NCBI GenBank assembly: GCA_031411235.1
Contig: JANOAR010000242.1
Coordinates: forward strand, 1 to 64,000
DNA from: JANOAR01 sp031411235
GTDB lineage: Bacteria; Verrucomicrobiota; Verrucomicrobiia; Verrucomicrobiales; Verrucomicrobiaceae
Direction: 5' to 3'
Length of the DNA: 64,000 nucleotides
Each line of letters begins with the position of its first letter. The first letter of the stretch is position 1. The translations under genes were made by a program, and so were the position numbers. Shown piece after piece: positions 52,460 to 60,924 of the stretch. The notes below the pieces were generated by a model. The model was not told the DNA's origin. It saw nothing but the letters and a program-made list of their open reading frames with translations, and ran no database searches.

Positions 52460-54316
52460 TTAGGACAGTTCTACCCGCCTAGTGGGAAATGTGCAAGGAA
52501 AACGAATCGACAAAGTGGCACCCCCCATTTGACCCTTTTTGATTAGGAGTTGGCCACCAATGAGGTTCGCCCGGTACTGCATGACTCGGACGCCAATACC
52601 TTCTGCTTTCAGTGCTTTGTGCTGATTGAAGCCGATGCCGTCATTTTGGACTTCAAGCAGACAGGAATCCTCATTTTCGGGGGTTAGAATCAGTGTGATA
52701 TGCCTAGGCTGTGCATGCCTCACAGCGTTGCTCACAGCCTCCTGAGCAATCCTATACAGGTGGGTTTCAGTTCCAGGGTCTTTGAAGTGGGGATCACAAG
52801 CAAATTTGCACTCGACTAGGAGCATATCGCTGCGAATACGATCCGCCATGAGAGTGAGGGCTTGGGCGAGGCTGCGATTTTTTATGGCTGCGGGGGAGAG
52901 TCCATGCGAGAGCTGGCGCACTTGGTCGATGCCATCACGAAGGAGTTGGCGGACGCGGCCAGCATCATTTTGAGACGAGCCTTTAAGCTGGAGTTCGAGG
53001 GCTTCGCAAAGGGATAGCGCCCCCGTGAGGACTTGGCCCACGCCATCATGCAGGTCGTGACCGATGCGCATCTGCTCTTGCTCGGCGACACGGATAACTT
53101 CGGCCTCCAACCGGGTGCGTTCCGTGATGTCGGTGCCCGTGGTGATGATGTGCTGCACGTTGTCTTGTTCATCGCGTATGGCGGTGCTTTGCACTTCGAT
53201 GGTTTTGATGCCGCCCTGCCGGGTGAAGATGCGCAAGGTCGTGGCGACCTGGGGGCGACCGAGGAGGACTTCGGCAAATAAGGCCTGGGCATGAGGTACT
53301 TGCTCGGGGTCGATGATGGCAGCCTCCCAGACAGTTTTGCCCACGAGTTTTTTTGCGCTGTAACCCGTCAATGTCTCAACGGCGGCGTTCACTCGCATAA
53401 CCCGACCATCGCGATCCAAAACGATGATGAGTGCCGCTGTTTCGGCGAGTAAATCTTCATTAAATTTCGCCTGTTTGTCGCGTTCTCGGCGGTAGCGAAT
53501 CTCAGTGGTGATGTCGGTGAAGATGACAATACCTTGTTTAAACAGGATTGTTTCGTCGCCAATCATGGTGAGGGCGGCTTGGGTGTGAACGACTTTGCCA
53601 TCGCGACGCTGGAGCGTTAGTTTTGCACCGCTGCGCACGGTCGCGTTGAAGGTGCGATCCCCGCCTCTCATGCGCCCAAATAGCTCCCGGCCTTCCTCCT
53701 TACTCTCGGGCGCGATGAGGCTGATGACATGGTGCCCGAGCAGGTCTTTCTGCGAACAGCGGAGCATTTTTACGAGGGCGTGGTTGACGGCGGTGAGCCG
53801 TAGCTTTTCATCGAAAACAGCCGCGCCTGAGGTGTTGTTTTGAAACAAACCCATGTAGTACGCAGCCTGTTGTGTCGTGGCTTCAATGAGCCTGGCATTT
53901 TGACTCAAGTCGCGAGCGATGCCGAGGATGCGGTTGGTGTCGAGCCTGCGTACGCGGAGGTCGGTGGCGATCAAGAGTTTGCCATTTTTATGCTTTTGCT
54001 CACAGGTCGCACGCGGCAGTCGGTTGGGGCCGATGGTGCTGAGGTCGCGCGGGATGTCGCACTTATGAGGCATCACGAAGACCTGCCAAAGGGTCTTGCC
54101 GACAAGGCCTTGCGGACGGTAGCCGAGCAGCTTTTCAGCATGGCGGTTGGCGTAGCTGATGACACCACTGATGTCGAAGACGAACACGCTGTCGCCAGCT
54201 TCATCGACCATCTGGCGGTACATCTCCTCGCTACGGCGTAGTTCCTCCTCCGCTGTTAAAAGGGAGGTTGAGGGCGACGGCGTGCCTGTCGCTTTGGATT
54301 TCTTTGACTTGGCCAT
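52460..54316 (-). CDS. PAS-domain sensor histidine kinase (HisKA_3)
   Basis: 618 residues, no membrane helix visible. Successive PAS domains (about 25-140, 145-260, 280-405: DSVFVFDISGVISYANRHAEKL; GAAVFDEKLRLTAVNHALVKML; ALIIVLDRDGRVMRVNAAVETL), then a HisKA_3 dimerisation domain with phosphoacceptor His in IGHDLHDGVGQV, and an HATPase (EAVSNAVRHA, GIGFNQ, GIGVRVMQYRANL). It is cytoplasmic and probably senses a small molecule or redox signal via PAS. It is encoded just before the LuxR-type regulator. Confidence 0.95.
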   Translation of the reverse strand: MAKSKKSKATGTPSPSTSLLTAEEELRRSEEMYRQMVDEAGDSVFVFDISGVISYANRHAEKLLGYRPQGLVGKTLWQVFVMPHKCDIPRDLSTIGPNRLPRATCEQKHKNGKLLIATDLRVRRLDTNRILGIARDLSQNARLIEATTQQAAYYMGLFQNNTSGAAVFDEKLRLTAVNHALVKMLRCSQKDLLGHHVISLIAPESKEEGRELFGRMRGGDRTFNATVRSGAKLTLQRRDGKVVHTQAALTMIGDETILFKQGIVIFTDITTEIRYRRERDKQAKFNEDLLAETAALIIVLDRDGRVMRVNAAVETLTGYSAKKLVGKTVWEAAIIDPEQVPHAQALFAEVLLGRPQVATTLRIFTRQGGIKTIEVQSTAIRDEQDNVQHIITTGTDITERTRLEAEVIRVAEQEQMRIGHDLHDGVGQVLTGALSLCEALELQLKGSSQNDAGRVRQLLRDGIDQVRQLSHGLSPAAIKNRSLAQALTLMADRIRSDMLLVECKFACDPHFKDPGTETHLYRIAQEAVSNAVRHAQPRHITLILTPENEDSCLLEVQNDGIGFNQHKALKAEGIGVRVMQYRANLIGGQLLIKKGQMGGATLSIRFPCTFPTRRVELS

Positions 54317-54502
54317 GTAGGGTAGGAATGAGGCACCTCGGTGGAGGCCGGGCGCAAGGGTGTGTGTCTAGCAACGCTTTACGTCTCATTGCCATCCTGT
54401 CTCCGACTTTCCCCGTGATCTTGATCAGAGCACTGGCGTTGCACAGACGAGCCGCAGCCCCAATGAGGGAGGTGCGTCAGCAGTGCGCGGTACCTTTGCT
54501 GG

Positions 54503-55933
54503 CTAGGCGCTGGCTGCCAACTTCTCCAAGTCGGCGCGTGTGGCCTCATAGGTGGTGGCAAAGGCGAGCGCTTTTTCATCGGGTTGCATGGCGTGGCGGT
54601 TGCAGAAGGCGAGGTATAACTCGGGCCACCAGTTGCGGTGTGCGGTCTTGCCTTCGTCGCGCCATGCGTGCCAGCCACTGAGCACTTGGCTCCAGCACTG
54701 GCTGCCATATTCGATGGCTTCTTTTTGATCGCCGAAGGCACTCACATACCAGTCCTTGCCGATGCGGGCGTGCAGCACTTCGTCGGCCCAGTCGTAGTCT
54801 TGGAAGAGTTTTGATAAGGGATCGCCGGACTCGCTGCCGACTTCCCATTCAAAGCGTTTTCCGGTCTTGGTCATCAGCCCCTGCTCGATGTAGTAGAGCA
54901 CGGCGTGGCGACCCCAGGGCGGCAGTTGCGTGTTGAGCCCGAGTGCCCAGGTGTGGTTGATCATCACCAGCTTCGGCCAGTCGGTGATGCCTTGAGAAAC
55001 AAAGCCGACTTCGCCCATCATGGCGTGGCGGGCCTCGTCCCAAAGCTGCCGCGTCATATCGCGGTAGTAGCCCCATGGCTTGCCGGGCGTCTCGGTGAGA
55101 ATGCTGGCCATCATCTCGGGCACGTCGATCTCGCGCAGCCGTTTGTAGTACATCATCAGCGTCTTGTCGCGGGCGCGGAACTGCGGGTCGTAGAGGAACT
55201 CCTCCGCATGGACACCCATGTTATACGGATCGGGGAAGCGCTCATCGCGCACGGGCACGCACTGATAAGTAAAGGCCTGGGCGCTGTGCATCGGCTCCAG
55301 GGTCAATGCCACGCGTGGCTGTGAGCCATCCAGATCGCCCGCTGCGGCGAGTAGGGCCGCGAGCAAGTCCGTCCAGGGCTTTAACGCGGCGAGCGTGGCC
55401 TCGTCTGCGAGGCAAGTGATGGCCTTTTCGCCATACGCAGCGGCTTCCTCTAGCTCCAGCAGCGCGTGCCGAAGCACACGCACCGTGGGGTGGTCGGCGA
55501 GTGGATTCGTCTCGATGAGATGGCGTTTCATTCCTCGCACCAGCGCAGGTAGCGCGTAGCCATAGAGGCCGAGGATGAGGGTCTCGGTGGACGGTGCGTT
55601 TTGCACCTCTTTGAAAAAGGTATCGAGAGGCGCGTCGGGTATCTTCTCCAGGCCCAGTGGCGGGGTGCGCATCTCGGCCACGCGCTCGCGCATGGCGCTC
55701 ACATGCTCAGCGCAGTAGTGGCTGTGCAGGCTGAAGGCCATCTTTAGCTCATAGACGGGCTCCGAGGTAAGGCGGGACTGGAGGATTTGCATGAGCCGCT
55801 TCAGCGCGAAGTGATAGCGCTTCACGCGCTCCACACACTGGTCGATGGCGAGGCCCGGCTTCATCGCCTCGTCGAAGGTGGCGACGCCAGCGAGGGGCGG
55901 CAAGTTGCGATAGGGGGTGTAGGTGGTGCTCAT
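54503..55933 (-). CDS. Ferritin-like diiron-type protein, unknown role
   Basis: About 476 residues, start at the ATG 55933 (MSTTYTPYRNLPP). Helical, no signal peptide. Candidate metal ligands: HSHYCAEHVSAM (about 72), LELEEAAAYGEKA (about 148), WDEARHAMMGE (ExxH, about 290) and WADEVLHARIGKDW (ExxH, about 382), the four-helix-bundle diiron spacing. I know no named family for the whole protein. It might bind iron, copper or act as an oxygenase. It lies upstream of the two-component genes on the same strand. Confidence 0.6.
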   Translation of the reverse strand: MSTTYTPYRNLPPLAGVATFDEAMKPGLAIDQCVERVKRYHFALKRLMQILQSRLTSEPVYELKMAFSLHSHYCAEHVSAMRERVAEMRTPPLGLEKIPDAPLDTFFKEVQNAPSTETLILGLYGYALPALVRGMKRHLIETNPLADHPTVRVLRHALLELEEAAAYGEKAITCLADEATLAALKPWTDLLAALLAAAGDLDGSQPRVALTLEPMHSAQAFTYQCVPVRDERFPDPYNMGVHAEEFLYDPQFRARDKTLMMYYKRLREIDVPEMMASILTETPGKPWGYYRDMTRQLWDEARHAMMGEVGFVSQGITDWPKLVMINHTWALGLNTQLPPWGRHAVLYYIEQGLMTKTGKRFEWEVGSESGDPLSKLFQDYDWADEVLHARIGKDWYVSAFGDQKEAIEYGSQCWSQVLSGWHAWRDEGKTAHRNWWPELYLAFCNRHAMQPDEKALAFATTYEATRADLEKLAASA

Positions 55934-56011
55934 GGAGGTGAAAAGAGGGAGCGAAATAAAGCATGATGGCATACGCCTTTCACGGCCCAAATGAATCGGC
56001 ACTGCGAGCAT

Positions 56012-56043
56012 AAAAAAGCGGAGGCTGGTCTCCCAGCCTCCGC
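56012..56043 (-). terminator. Rho-independent terminator of the YHS-like gene
   Basis: Perfect 11-bp stem GCGGAGGCTGG / CCAGCCTCCGC (56018-56043) with an A-run on its left, giving a T-run on the minus strand. It ends the transcript of the small exported gene at 56085-56285. Confidence 0.85.
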
Positions 56044-56084
56044 CTATGGCGACGCTCACGCGAGCATCGTGTTAGGAACAAGGG

Positions 56085-56285
56085 TTACTTGATCTTGCCT
56101 TCGAACTTCGCGGGCTCAGCGTCGAACTTGGCTTTGCACTTGGCGCAGCAGAAGGCCACTTCCTTGCCCTTGTGGGTGGAGGTGACGCTGCTGTCCACGG
56201 CTTTGCCAGAGACGGGGCATTTTTCGTTGGCTGGAGCGGCGAAGCTCAGGCCAGCAAAGGCGAGGGAGAACAGAATGGATTTCAT
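56085..56285 (-). CDS. Small exported YHS/TRASH-type metal-binding protein
   Basis: 66 residues: signal peptide (MKSILFSLAFAGLSFA) then KCPVSGKAVDSSV, VAFCCAKCKAKFDAEPAKFEG, the pattern C-P-V-S-G-K ... F-C-C-x-x-C-x-x-x-F of YHS/TRASH domains, which bind copper or other metals. It is close to the DUF692 cluster, consistent with metal handling outside the cytoplasm. A terminator isolates it from the ferritin-like gene. Confidence 0.85.
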   Translation of the reverse strand: MKSILFSLAFAGLSFAAPANEKCPVSGKAVDSSVTSTHKGKEVAFCCAKCKAKFDAEPAKFEGKIK

Positions 56286-56489
56286 GGTTTTGGTCAGTTT
56301 GGGTTTGGAGTTATCTATCGGGCAGTCATTGGCAGTTGCCTAGTTGCAGCCACCGCTGACACGCCGTGATAGTGCCAGCGTAAACGTTGCCTTGTCGATG
56401 CTTATTCATTCCACTTTGAAGTGGCAGACCCCTTTGCTTCCGTTCACACTCACGGCGCGGATTTCTCAACCCACCACCCTCTATTTTTT

Positions 56490-57683
56490 ATGGAATACCA
56501 CGTCGGACGCAATGGCACACAACTCGGTATCTTTAACGATGACCAACTGCGTGAAGGCATCGCCAACCGCAGCCTCCAGCTCACCGACCTCGTCTGGTGC
56601 GAAGGGCTCGACGACTGGGCACCGCTCTCGGAGATCATCGAGATTGATGAGGCGGAGGCTTCAGAGGCAAGCGCCTCCACGGAAGCCATCGAGGCTGAAA
56701 GTGCTGCCGTGGTCACCAGCGACGTTGCGGCTGATAGCCCCGCCACTAGCCCCGCAGAGCTAGGGCCTGCGGCGAATGAAATGCCGCAGCCTCCCGCAGT
56801 GCCAGCCGTGCAAGCTGCGCTGCCACCACCCCACATCCCCGCTCCAGCCGCGCAGCCAGTATTCACGGGAGCGGCGACTTCGGGCACGGCCATAGCCAGC
56901 TTTGTCTGTGGCATCCTTGGATTCTTCTGCGTGGGCATTACCAGTCTTCCAGCAATTATTTGTGGTCACATAGCTCTGGGCAAAATAAATAGATCCAATG
57001 GAATGATCGGCGGCAAGGGCATGGCGATAGCTGGCCTTGTGATGGGTTACATGCTCGGGCTCCTATTCATCTTAGCGATGCTCGCAGGGCTAGCCCTTCC
57101 GGCTTTTACCTCCGTGCAAGAGAAGTCCAAAATCGTGCAGGCCTCTAGCAATGCACGACAGATCATTATCGGACTTAGAATGTACGCTGCCGACAACAAC
57201 GGCATGTATCCCGATTCCGATAAAGCCGAGCCGCCTCAGACTTCAAACGCCGCCTTCCGCCTACTTATCAAGGGGCAGCATATTCAGGATGAAAGGGTCT
57301 TCACCGCTCCTGGTAGCCCCTTCAAAGGCGACGATAATATCGGCGAAGCGCCCGAATACAAAGAAGCGCTGGAAGCTGGCGAAAACCATTGGGCCATGAC
57401 CCAAGGACTCAGCGACTCCGCTCCTGGCAACCTGCCGCTCATCTTTGAAAACCCCAATGCCTCCACTTGGCCTCCCACCTGGAGTGCGGATGCCAATGGC
57501 AACCCCATGCCAGGTCGTGCCTGGCGGAGCGGCAAAATCATCATCGGCATGAACGACGCTAGCGTTGAAGCCTTCAAGCTGGAGGCTAGCAGTGGTGCAG
57601 AAGTGAAGGTCGCGCCGAGGCCCAATGGCACCCCCATCTTCGACGCAGCAGACCCGCACGGCATCCTCATGCCAGCGCAGTAA
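56490..57683 (+). CDS. GYF_2/DUF4190/pseudopilin-like multidomain membrane protein
   Basis: About 397 residues from the ATG at 56490. Residues 1-50 form a GYF_2 domain (EYHVGRNGTQLGIFNDDQLREGI, LVWCEGLDDWAPLSEI), then an acidic Ala/Glu/Ser linker and a Pro/Ala-rich linker. A DUF4190 segment with two TM helices follows (TAIASFVCGILGFFCVG; AIICGHIALGKIN), then GMAIAGLVMGYMLGLLFILAML. From about 217 comes a type IV pilin-like N-terminal/alpha region (AFTSVQEKSKIVQASSNARQIIIGLRMYAADNNGMYP) ending with an H-x9-DG-like tail. The family is common in Verrucomicrobia; role unknown, perhaps surface assembly. Confidence 0.85.
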   Translation: MEYHVGRNGTQLGIFNDDQLREGIANRSLQLTDLVWCEGLDDWAPLSEIIEIDEAEASEASASTEAIEAESAAVVTSDVAADSPATSPAELGPAANEMPQPPAVPAVQAALPPPHIPAPAAQPVFTGAATSGTAIASFVCGILGFFCVGITSLPAIICGHIALGKINRSNGMIGGKGMAIAGLVMGYMLGLLFILAMLAGLALPAFTSVQEKSKIVQASSNARQIIIGLRMYAADNNGMYPDSDKAEPPQTSNAAFRLLIKGQHIQDERVFTAPGSPFKGDDNIGEAPEYKEALEAGENHWAMTQGLSDSAPGNLPLIFENPNASTWPPTWSADANGNPMPGRAWRSGKIIIGMNDASVEAFKLEASSGAEVKVAPRPNGTPIFDAADPHGILMPAQ

Positions 57684-57717
57684 CCGTTCCCACAGTCCGC
57701 CATTTCTAATTTCCCCC

Positions 57718-58158
57718 ATGTCTCCCCAACAAAAAGCAGCATCCCTCGGCCTCACCTTTGAGCCTCTCACCCCCGGTTATCTCAACCTCTGCATTCGCTC
57801 CGGCCAGCAGCTCATCACCTCGGGGCACGTCAGTGATTTAAAAGGAAAACTCGGCGCAGGCACGAGCACCGAGGACGGCTACGCAGCGGCGAAAAACTGC
57901 GCTGAAAAGGTGCTGCGCTCCGTCTGGAATACCCACGGCACACTCGATGGCCTGCGCGTCATCAAAGTGCTCGGCTGTGTGAACAGCACGCTCGACTACA
58001 CCGACCAGCACCTCGTCATCAACGGCGCTTCCGACTTGCTACACGAGATATTCGGCAAAGAAGGCGACGGCTATCACGCCCGCAGCGCACTCGGTTTTGC
58101 CCAACTCCCCACGGGAGCCGCCGTCGAGGTCGAGGCTATTTTTGAGATCAAAGCGTAA
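57718..58158 (+). CDS. ridA: RidA family protein (YjgF/YER057c/UK114)
   Basis: 146 residues from the ATG at 57718. RidA-like features: LITSGHVSDLKGKLGAG, AAKNCAEKVLRSV, VIKVLGCVNSTLDYTDQHLVINGASDLLHEIFG, and GYHARSALGFAQLPTGAAVEVEAIFEI with the conserved Arg of the active site. RidA hydrolyses reactive 2-aminoacrylate imines; this subgroup (LLHEIFG form) is less well characterised. It converges on xylB with a 1-bp gap. Confidence 0.9.
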   Translation: MSPQQKAASLGLTFEPLTPGYLNLCIRSGQQLITSGHVSDLKGKLGAGTSTEDGYAAAKNCAEKVLRSVWNTHGTLDGLRVIKVLGCVNSTLDYTDQHLVINGASDLLHEIFGKEGDGYHARSALGFAQLPTGAAVEVEAIFEIKA

Positions 58159-58159
58159 C

Positions 58160-59653
58160 TCACAGCCACCCCACTTGCCCCAGTCGCCCGGTCAGTTCCA
58201 TCTGCCGCTCCAACTGCGCCGCGTATAAGGCCGCAGTCGCGGCGTCGGGTTTGCAACGTGTCGTCTCGTCGAGCACCACTAGCTTCGCGCATAGCGACTC
58301 GTAGCTCGCGCTGCCGCCTGCTTGCGCGTAAGCCGCCTGGATGGCTGCGCCCAGTGCGGCACCTTCACTCGTGCTCAAGGTGACGACTTCAGCATTAAAG
58401 GCATCCGCCGCCATCTGTCGCCATGTCGCGCTCTTGCTGCCACCGCCCGTCAGACGGATTTCGCGAGGGTTCATGCCCAGATCGCGGAAGCGCTTCAAGC
58501 CATAGGCAAGGCCTAGCGTCGCGCCTTCCATCGCGGCCCGCGCGATGTGTCCCGCTGTCATGTTGGTGGGGCGCAGGCCATGCAGCACGCCCGTGCCATT
58601 GGGTAGATTCGGCGTGCGCTCACCATTCAGGTAGGGCAGGAAAGTGAGGCCCTCGGCTCCCACAGGCACACTGCGCACGGCGGCTTCGAGCTGGGCATGA
58701 TCCCAGCCATACATTTCGCGCACTTGCTCGGTGACGACGGTGACATTCATCGTGCAGACCAGTGGCAGCCATTGGTCGGTGCTATCGCAGAAGGCCGCGA
58801 CCTCGCCTTGGCCATCCACCACGGCTTCGCCAGCGACGCCATACAACGTGCCGCTGGTGCCAAAGCTCGCCGTGATGACCCCCGGCTGCACGTTGCCCGT
58901 GCCGATCGCCCCCATCATGTTATCGCCCCCGCCCGCGCTGATGACCACATCGCTGCCCATGCCCCACTTCGCTGCGAGATCTGCCCGCAGCGTGCCATGC
59001 GCCTCGCGCGATGAGCCCAGCGGCGGCAGCATGGCTCGCACGCTCGGGTCGATGAAGTCGATGATCTCGTAGCACCACTCGCGCGTCCGTACATTGAGAA
59101 TGCCCATGCCCGAAGCATCGCCGAACTCCATGCGCATCACCCCACTGAGGTGAAAATTGATGTAGTCGTGCGGCAGCAGAATGGTCTTTGTCTTGGCAAA
59201 ATTGGCAGGCTCATTTTGCTTCAGCCACAGCAGCTTGGGTATCGTGTAGCCCGGCAGCATCGCATTGCCGGCGAGGTGAATGACACCCGGCTGGCCACCG
59301 AACTCATGCGCGATCTCGGCACACTGTGCTTGGGTGCTGGTATCGCACCACAACTTCGCCGCACGCACGGGTTGATCATCCGCTCCGAGGCACACCAGAC
59401 CATGCTGTTGGCCGCTCACGCCGATGCCTTTAATGAGCGCCGCACCAGCACTGCCCAGCTGCTGCACGCAGGACGCAACACAGGCATCCACTGCGTCCAG
59501 CCAGTCCTGTGGTTGCTGCTCCAGATGCCCGGCTGGCAGGCCCGCGATGAGTTCGTAGTGAGCCTGCGACTGGGCGATGATCTTGCCTGTGCCGAAGTCC
59601 AGGACGATGGCTTTTGTGCTCTGGGTGCCGCTGTCGATGCCGAGGAAATACAT
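58160..59653 (-). CDS. xylB: Xylulokinase
   Basis: 497 residues, FGGY carbohydrate kinase. MYFLGIDSGTQSTKAIVLDF is the phosphate-1 loop, VSGQQHGLVCLG the family signature, and the C-terminal RLTGGGSKSATWRQMAADAF the phosphate-2/adenosine motif. It is predicted to phosphorylate D-xylulose. Upstream in-frame Mets (to 59734) precede the conserved loop and are not family-like. xylA is not in the window. Confidence 0.93.
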   Translation of the reverse strand: MYFLGIDSGTQSTKAIVLDFGTGKIIAQSQAHYELIAGLPAGHLEQQPQDWLDAVDACVASCVQQLGSAGAALIKGIGVSGQQHGLVCLGADDQPVRAAKLWCDTSTQAQCAEIAHEFGGQPGVIHLAGNAMLPGYTIPKLLWLKQNEPANFAKTKTILLPHDYINFHLSGVMRMEFGDASGMGILNVRTREWCYEIIDFIDPSVRAMLPPLGSSREAHGTLRADLAAKWGMGSDVVISAGGGDNMMGAIGTGNVQPGVITASFGTSGTLYGVAGEAVVDGQGEVAAFCDSTDQWLPLVCTMNVTVVTEQVREMYGWDHAQLEAAVRSVPVGAEGLTFLPYLNGERTPNLPNGTGVLHGLRPTNMTAGHIARAAMEGATLGLAYGLKRFRDLGMNPREIRLTGGGSKSATWRQMAADAFNAEVVTLSTSEGAALGAAIQAAYAQAGGSASYESLCAKLVVLDETTRCKPDAATAALYAAQLERQMELTGRLGQVGWL

Positions 59654-59802
59654 GAGGGTGCTGATGTTAAAAAATGGAACAGGCAGCATTGGCAGCGAGG
59701 TGAGCGCAGGGCAAGGCGAATCCATGGGCAGCACAATGGCGGCGATGGAGCTTTAGTCGCTAGCTTCTACCCAGACGCGACGTAGTCTTGCCACCCCAAA
59801 AA

Positions 59803-60918
59803 ATGTCCAACAGTCGCCCGTCCTTTCTCGTCCGAGCCCTCAGCTTCCTCATCATAGCAGGTCTCGTCGCAGTGGCGGGCCTTTGGTTTTACAAAAAGGA
59901 AACCGCCGTTCAGGCAACCCCCACCGCAGCCGCCAAACCTGCCAGCGCTGTCACCACGGCGAAGGTCAAGCGCGACAGCTATGTCACCGCCATCGAAGCC
60001 ATCGGCACCGTCGAGGCCGATGAATCCATCGCTATCATGCCGAACGTCACCGAAACCGTCACGGCGCTCAATTTTGATGATGATCAGTTCGTGAAACAGG
60101 GGACGCTGCTCGCCAGTCTCAGCGACGCGGAAGAGCAGGCAATGCTGGCCTCGGCAAAGTCCTCACTGGCTGAAGAAGAGCGCGAGACAGCCCGCTTGGT
60201 CGGACTTGTTAAAGAAGGAGCCGCGCCTGAAGCCAAGCTCGAAGAGGGTCGAACCAAGATCGAAGTCGCGCGGCAAAAAATCCGTGAAGCCGAGGCCAAA
60301 CTCGCCGACCGCCACATCGTCGCGCCCTTCGATGGCTGGCTCGGCCTGCGTCGCATCAGCGTCGGTGCCCTCGTCTCGCCCAGCACCATCATCGCGACTT
60401 TGGACAAGGTCGATGTGGTAAAAATCACCTTCAGTGTGCCAGAGACCACCCTCAGTTCATTGAAACCCGGCATCGAGATCACCTCCTTCGCCGAAGCTGC
60501 ACGCGACAAAAAATTCAAAGGTAAAATCGCCCACATCGACTCGCGCATTGACCCCATCACGCGCTCCATCGAGGCACGCGCCGAGGTGGCCAATCCTGAG
60601 CGCGACTTGAAGCCGGGGATGCTCGTCATCGTGCAGATCGCCATGCAGCCCAGCCAGTCGCTCTCTATCCCCGAGCGCTCCTTGGTGCCCATCGGCACGG
60701 CGGCTTACGTCTTCACCATCGAAGGAAACAAAGCCAAGCGCACCGAGGTGAAAATCGCCCGCCGCAAACCTGGCTACATCGAGATAATATCCGGCCTCAT
60801 CGAAGGACAAATCATCATCGCGGACGGGCTCGTAGGGCTTCAGGATGGAGCCCCAGTGCGCGTTATAGGCGAGTTCGACAAGCCCGTGCCTGCCTTCAAC
60901 CCCGAGCAGCCGAAGTAA
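59803..60918 (+). CDS. RND efflux periplasmic adaptor (membrane fusion protein)
   Basis: About 371 residues, start ATG 59803 (a TTG at 59788 is less likely). N-terminal TM (LSFLIIAGLVAVAGLWFY), lipoyl and coiled-coil segments (SKS-like AEEERETARLVGLVKEGAAPEAKLEEGRTKIEVARQK), barrel-sandwich (RHIVAPFDGWLGLRRISVGALVSP), MP domain (SIPERSLVPIGTAAYVFTIEGNK). It is followed 6 bp on by the RND transporter gene, so both form one operon. An outer-membrane partner gene is not in the window. Confidence 0.93.
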   Translation: MSNSRPSFLVRALSFLIIAGLVAVAGLWFYKKETAVQATPTAAAKPASAVTTAKVKRDSYVTAIEAIGTVEADESIAIMPNVTETVTALNFDDDQFVKQGTLLASLSDAEEQAMLASAKSSLAEEERETARLVGLVKEGAAPEAKLEEGRTKIEVARQKIREAEAKLADRHIVAPFDGWLGLRRISVGALVSPSTIIATLDKVDVVKITFSVPETTLSSLKPGIEITSFAEAARDKKFKGKIAHIDSRIDPITRSIEARAEVANPERDLKPGMLVIVQIAMQPSQSLSIPERSLVPIGTAAYVFTIEGNKAKRTEVKIARRKPGYIEIISGLIEGQIIIADGLVGLQDGAPVRVIGEFDKPVPAFNPEQPK

Positions 60919-60924
60919 CGCACC

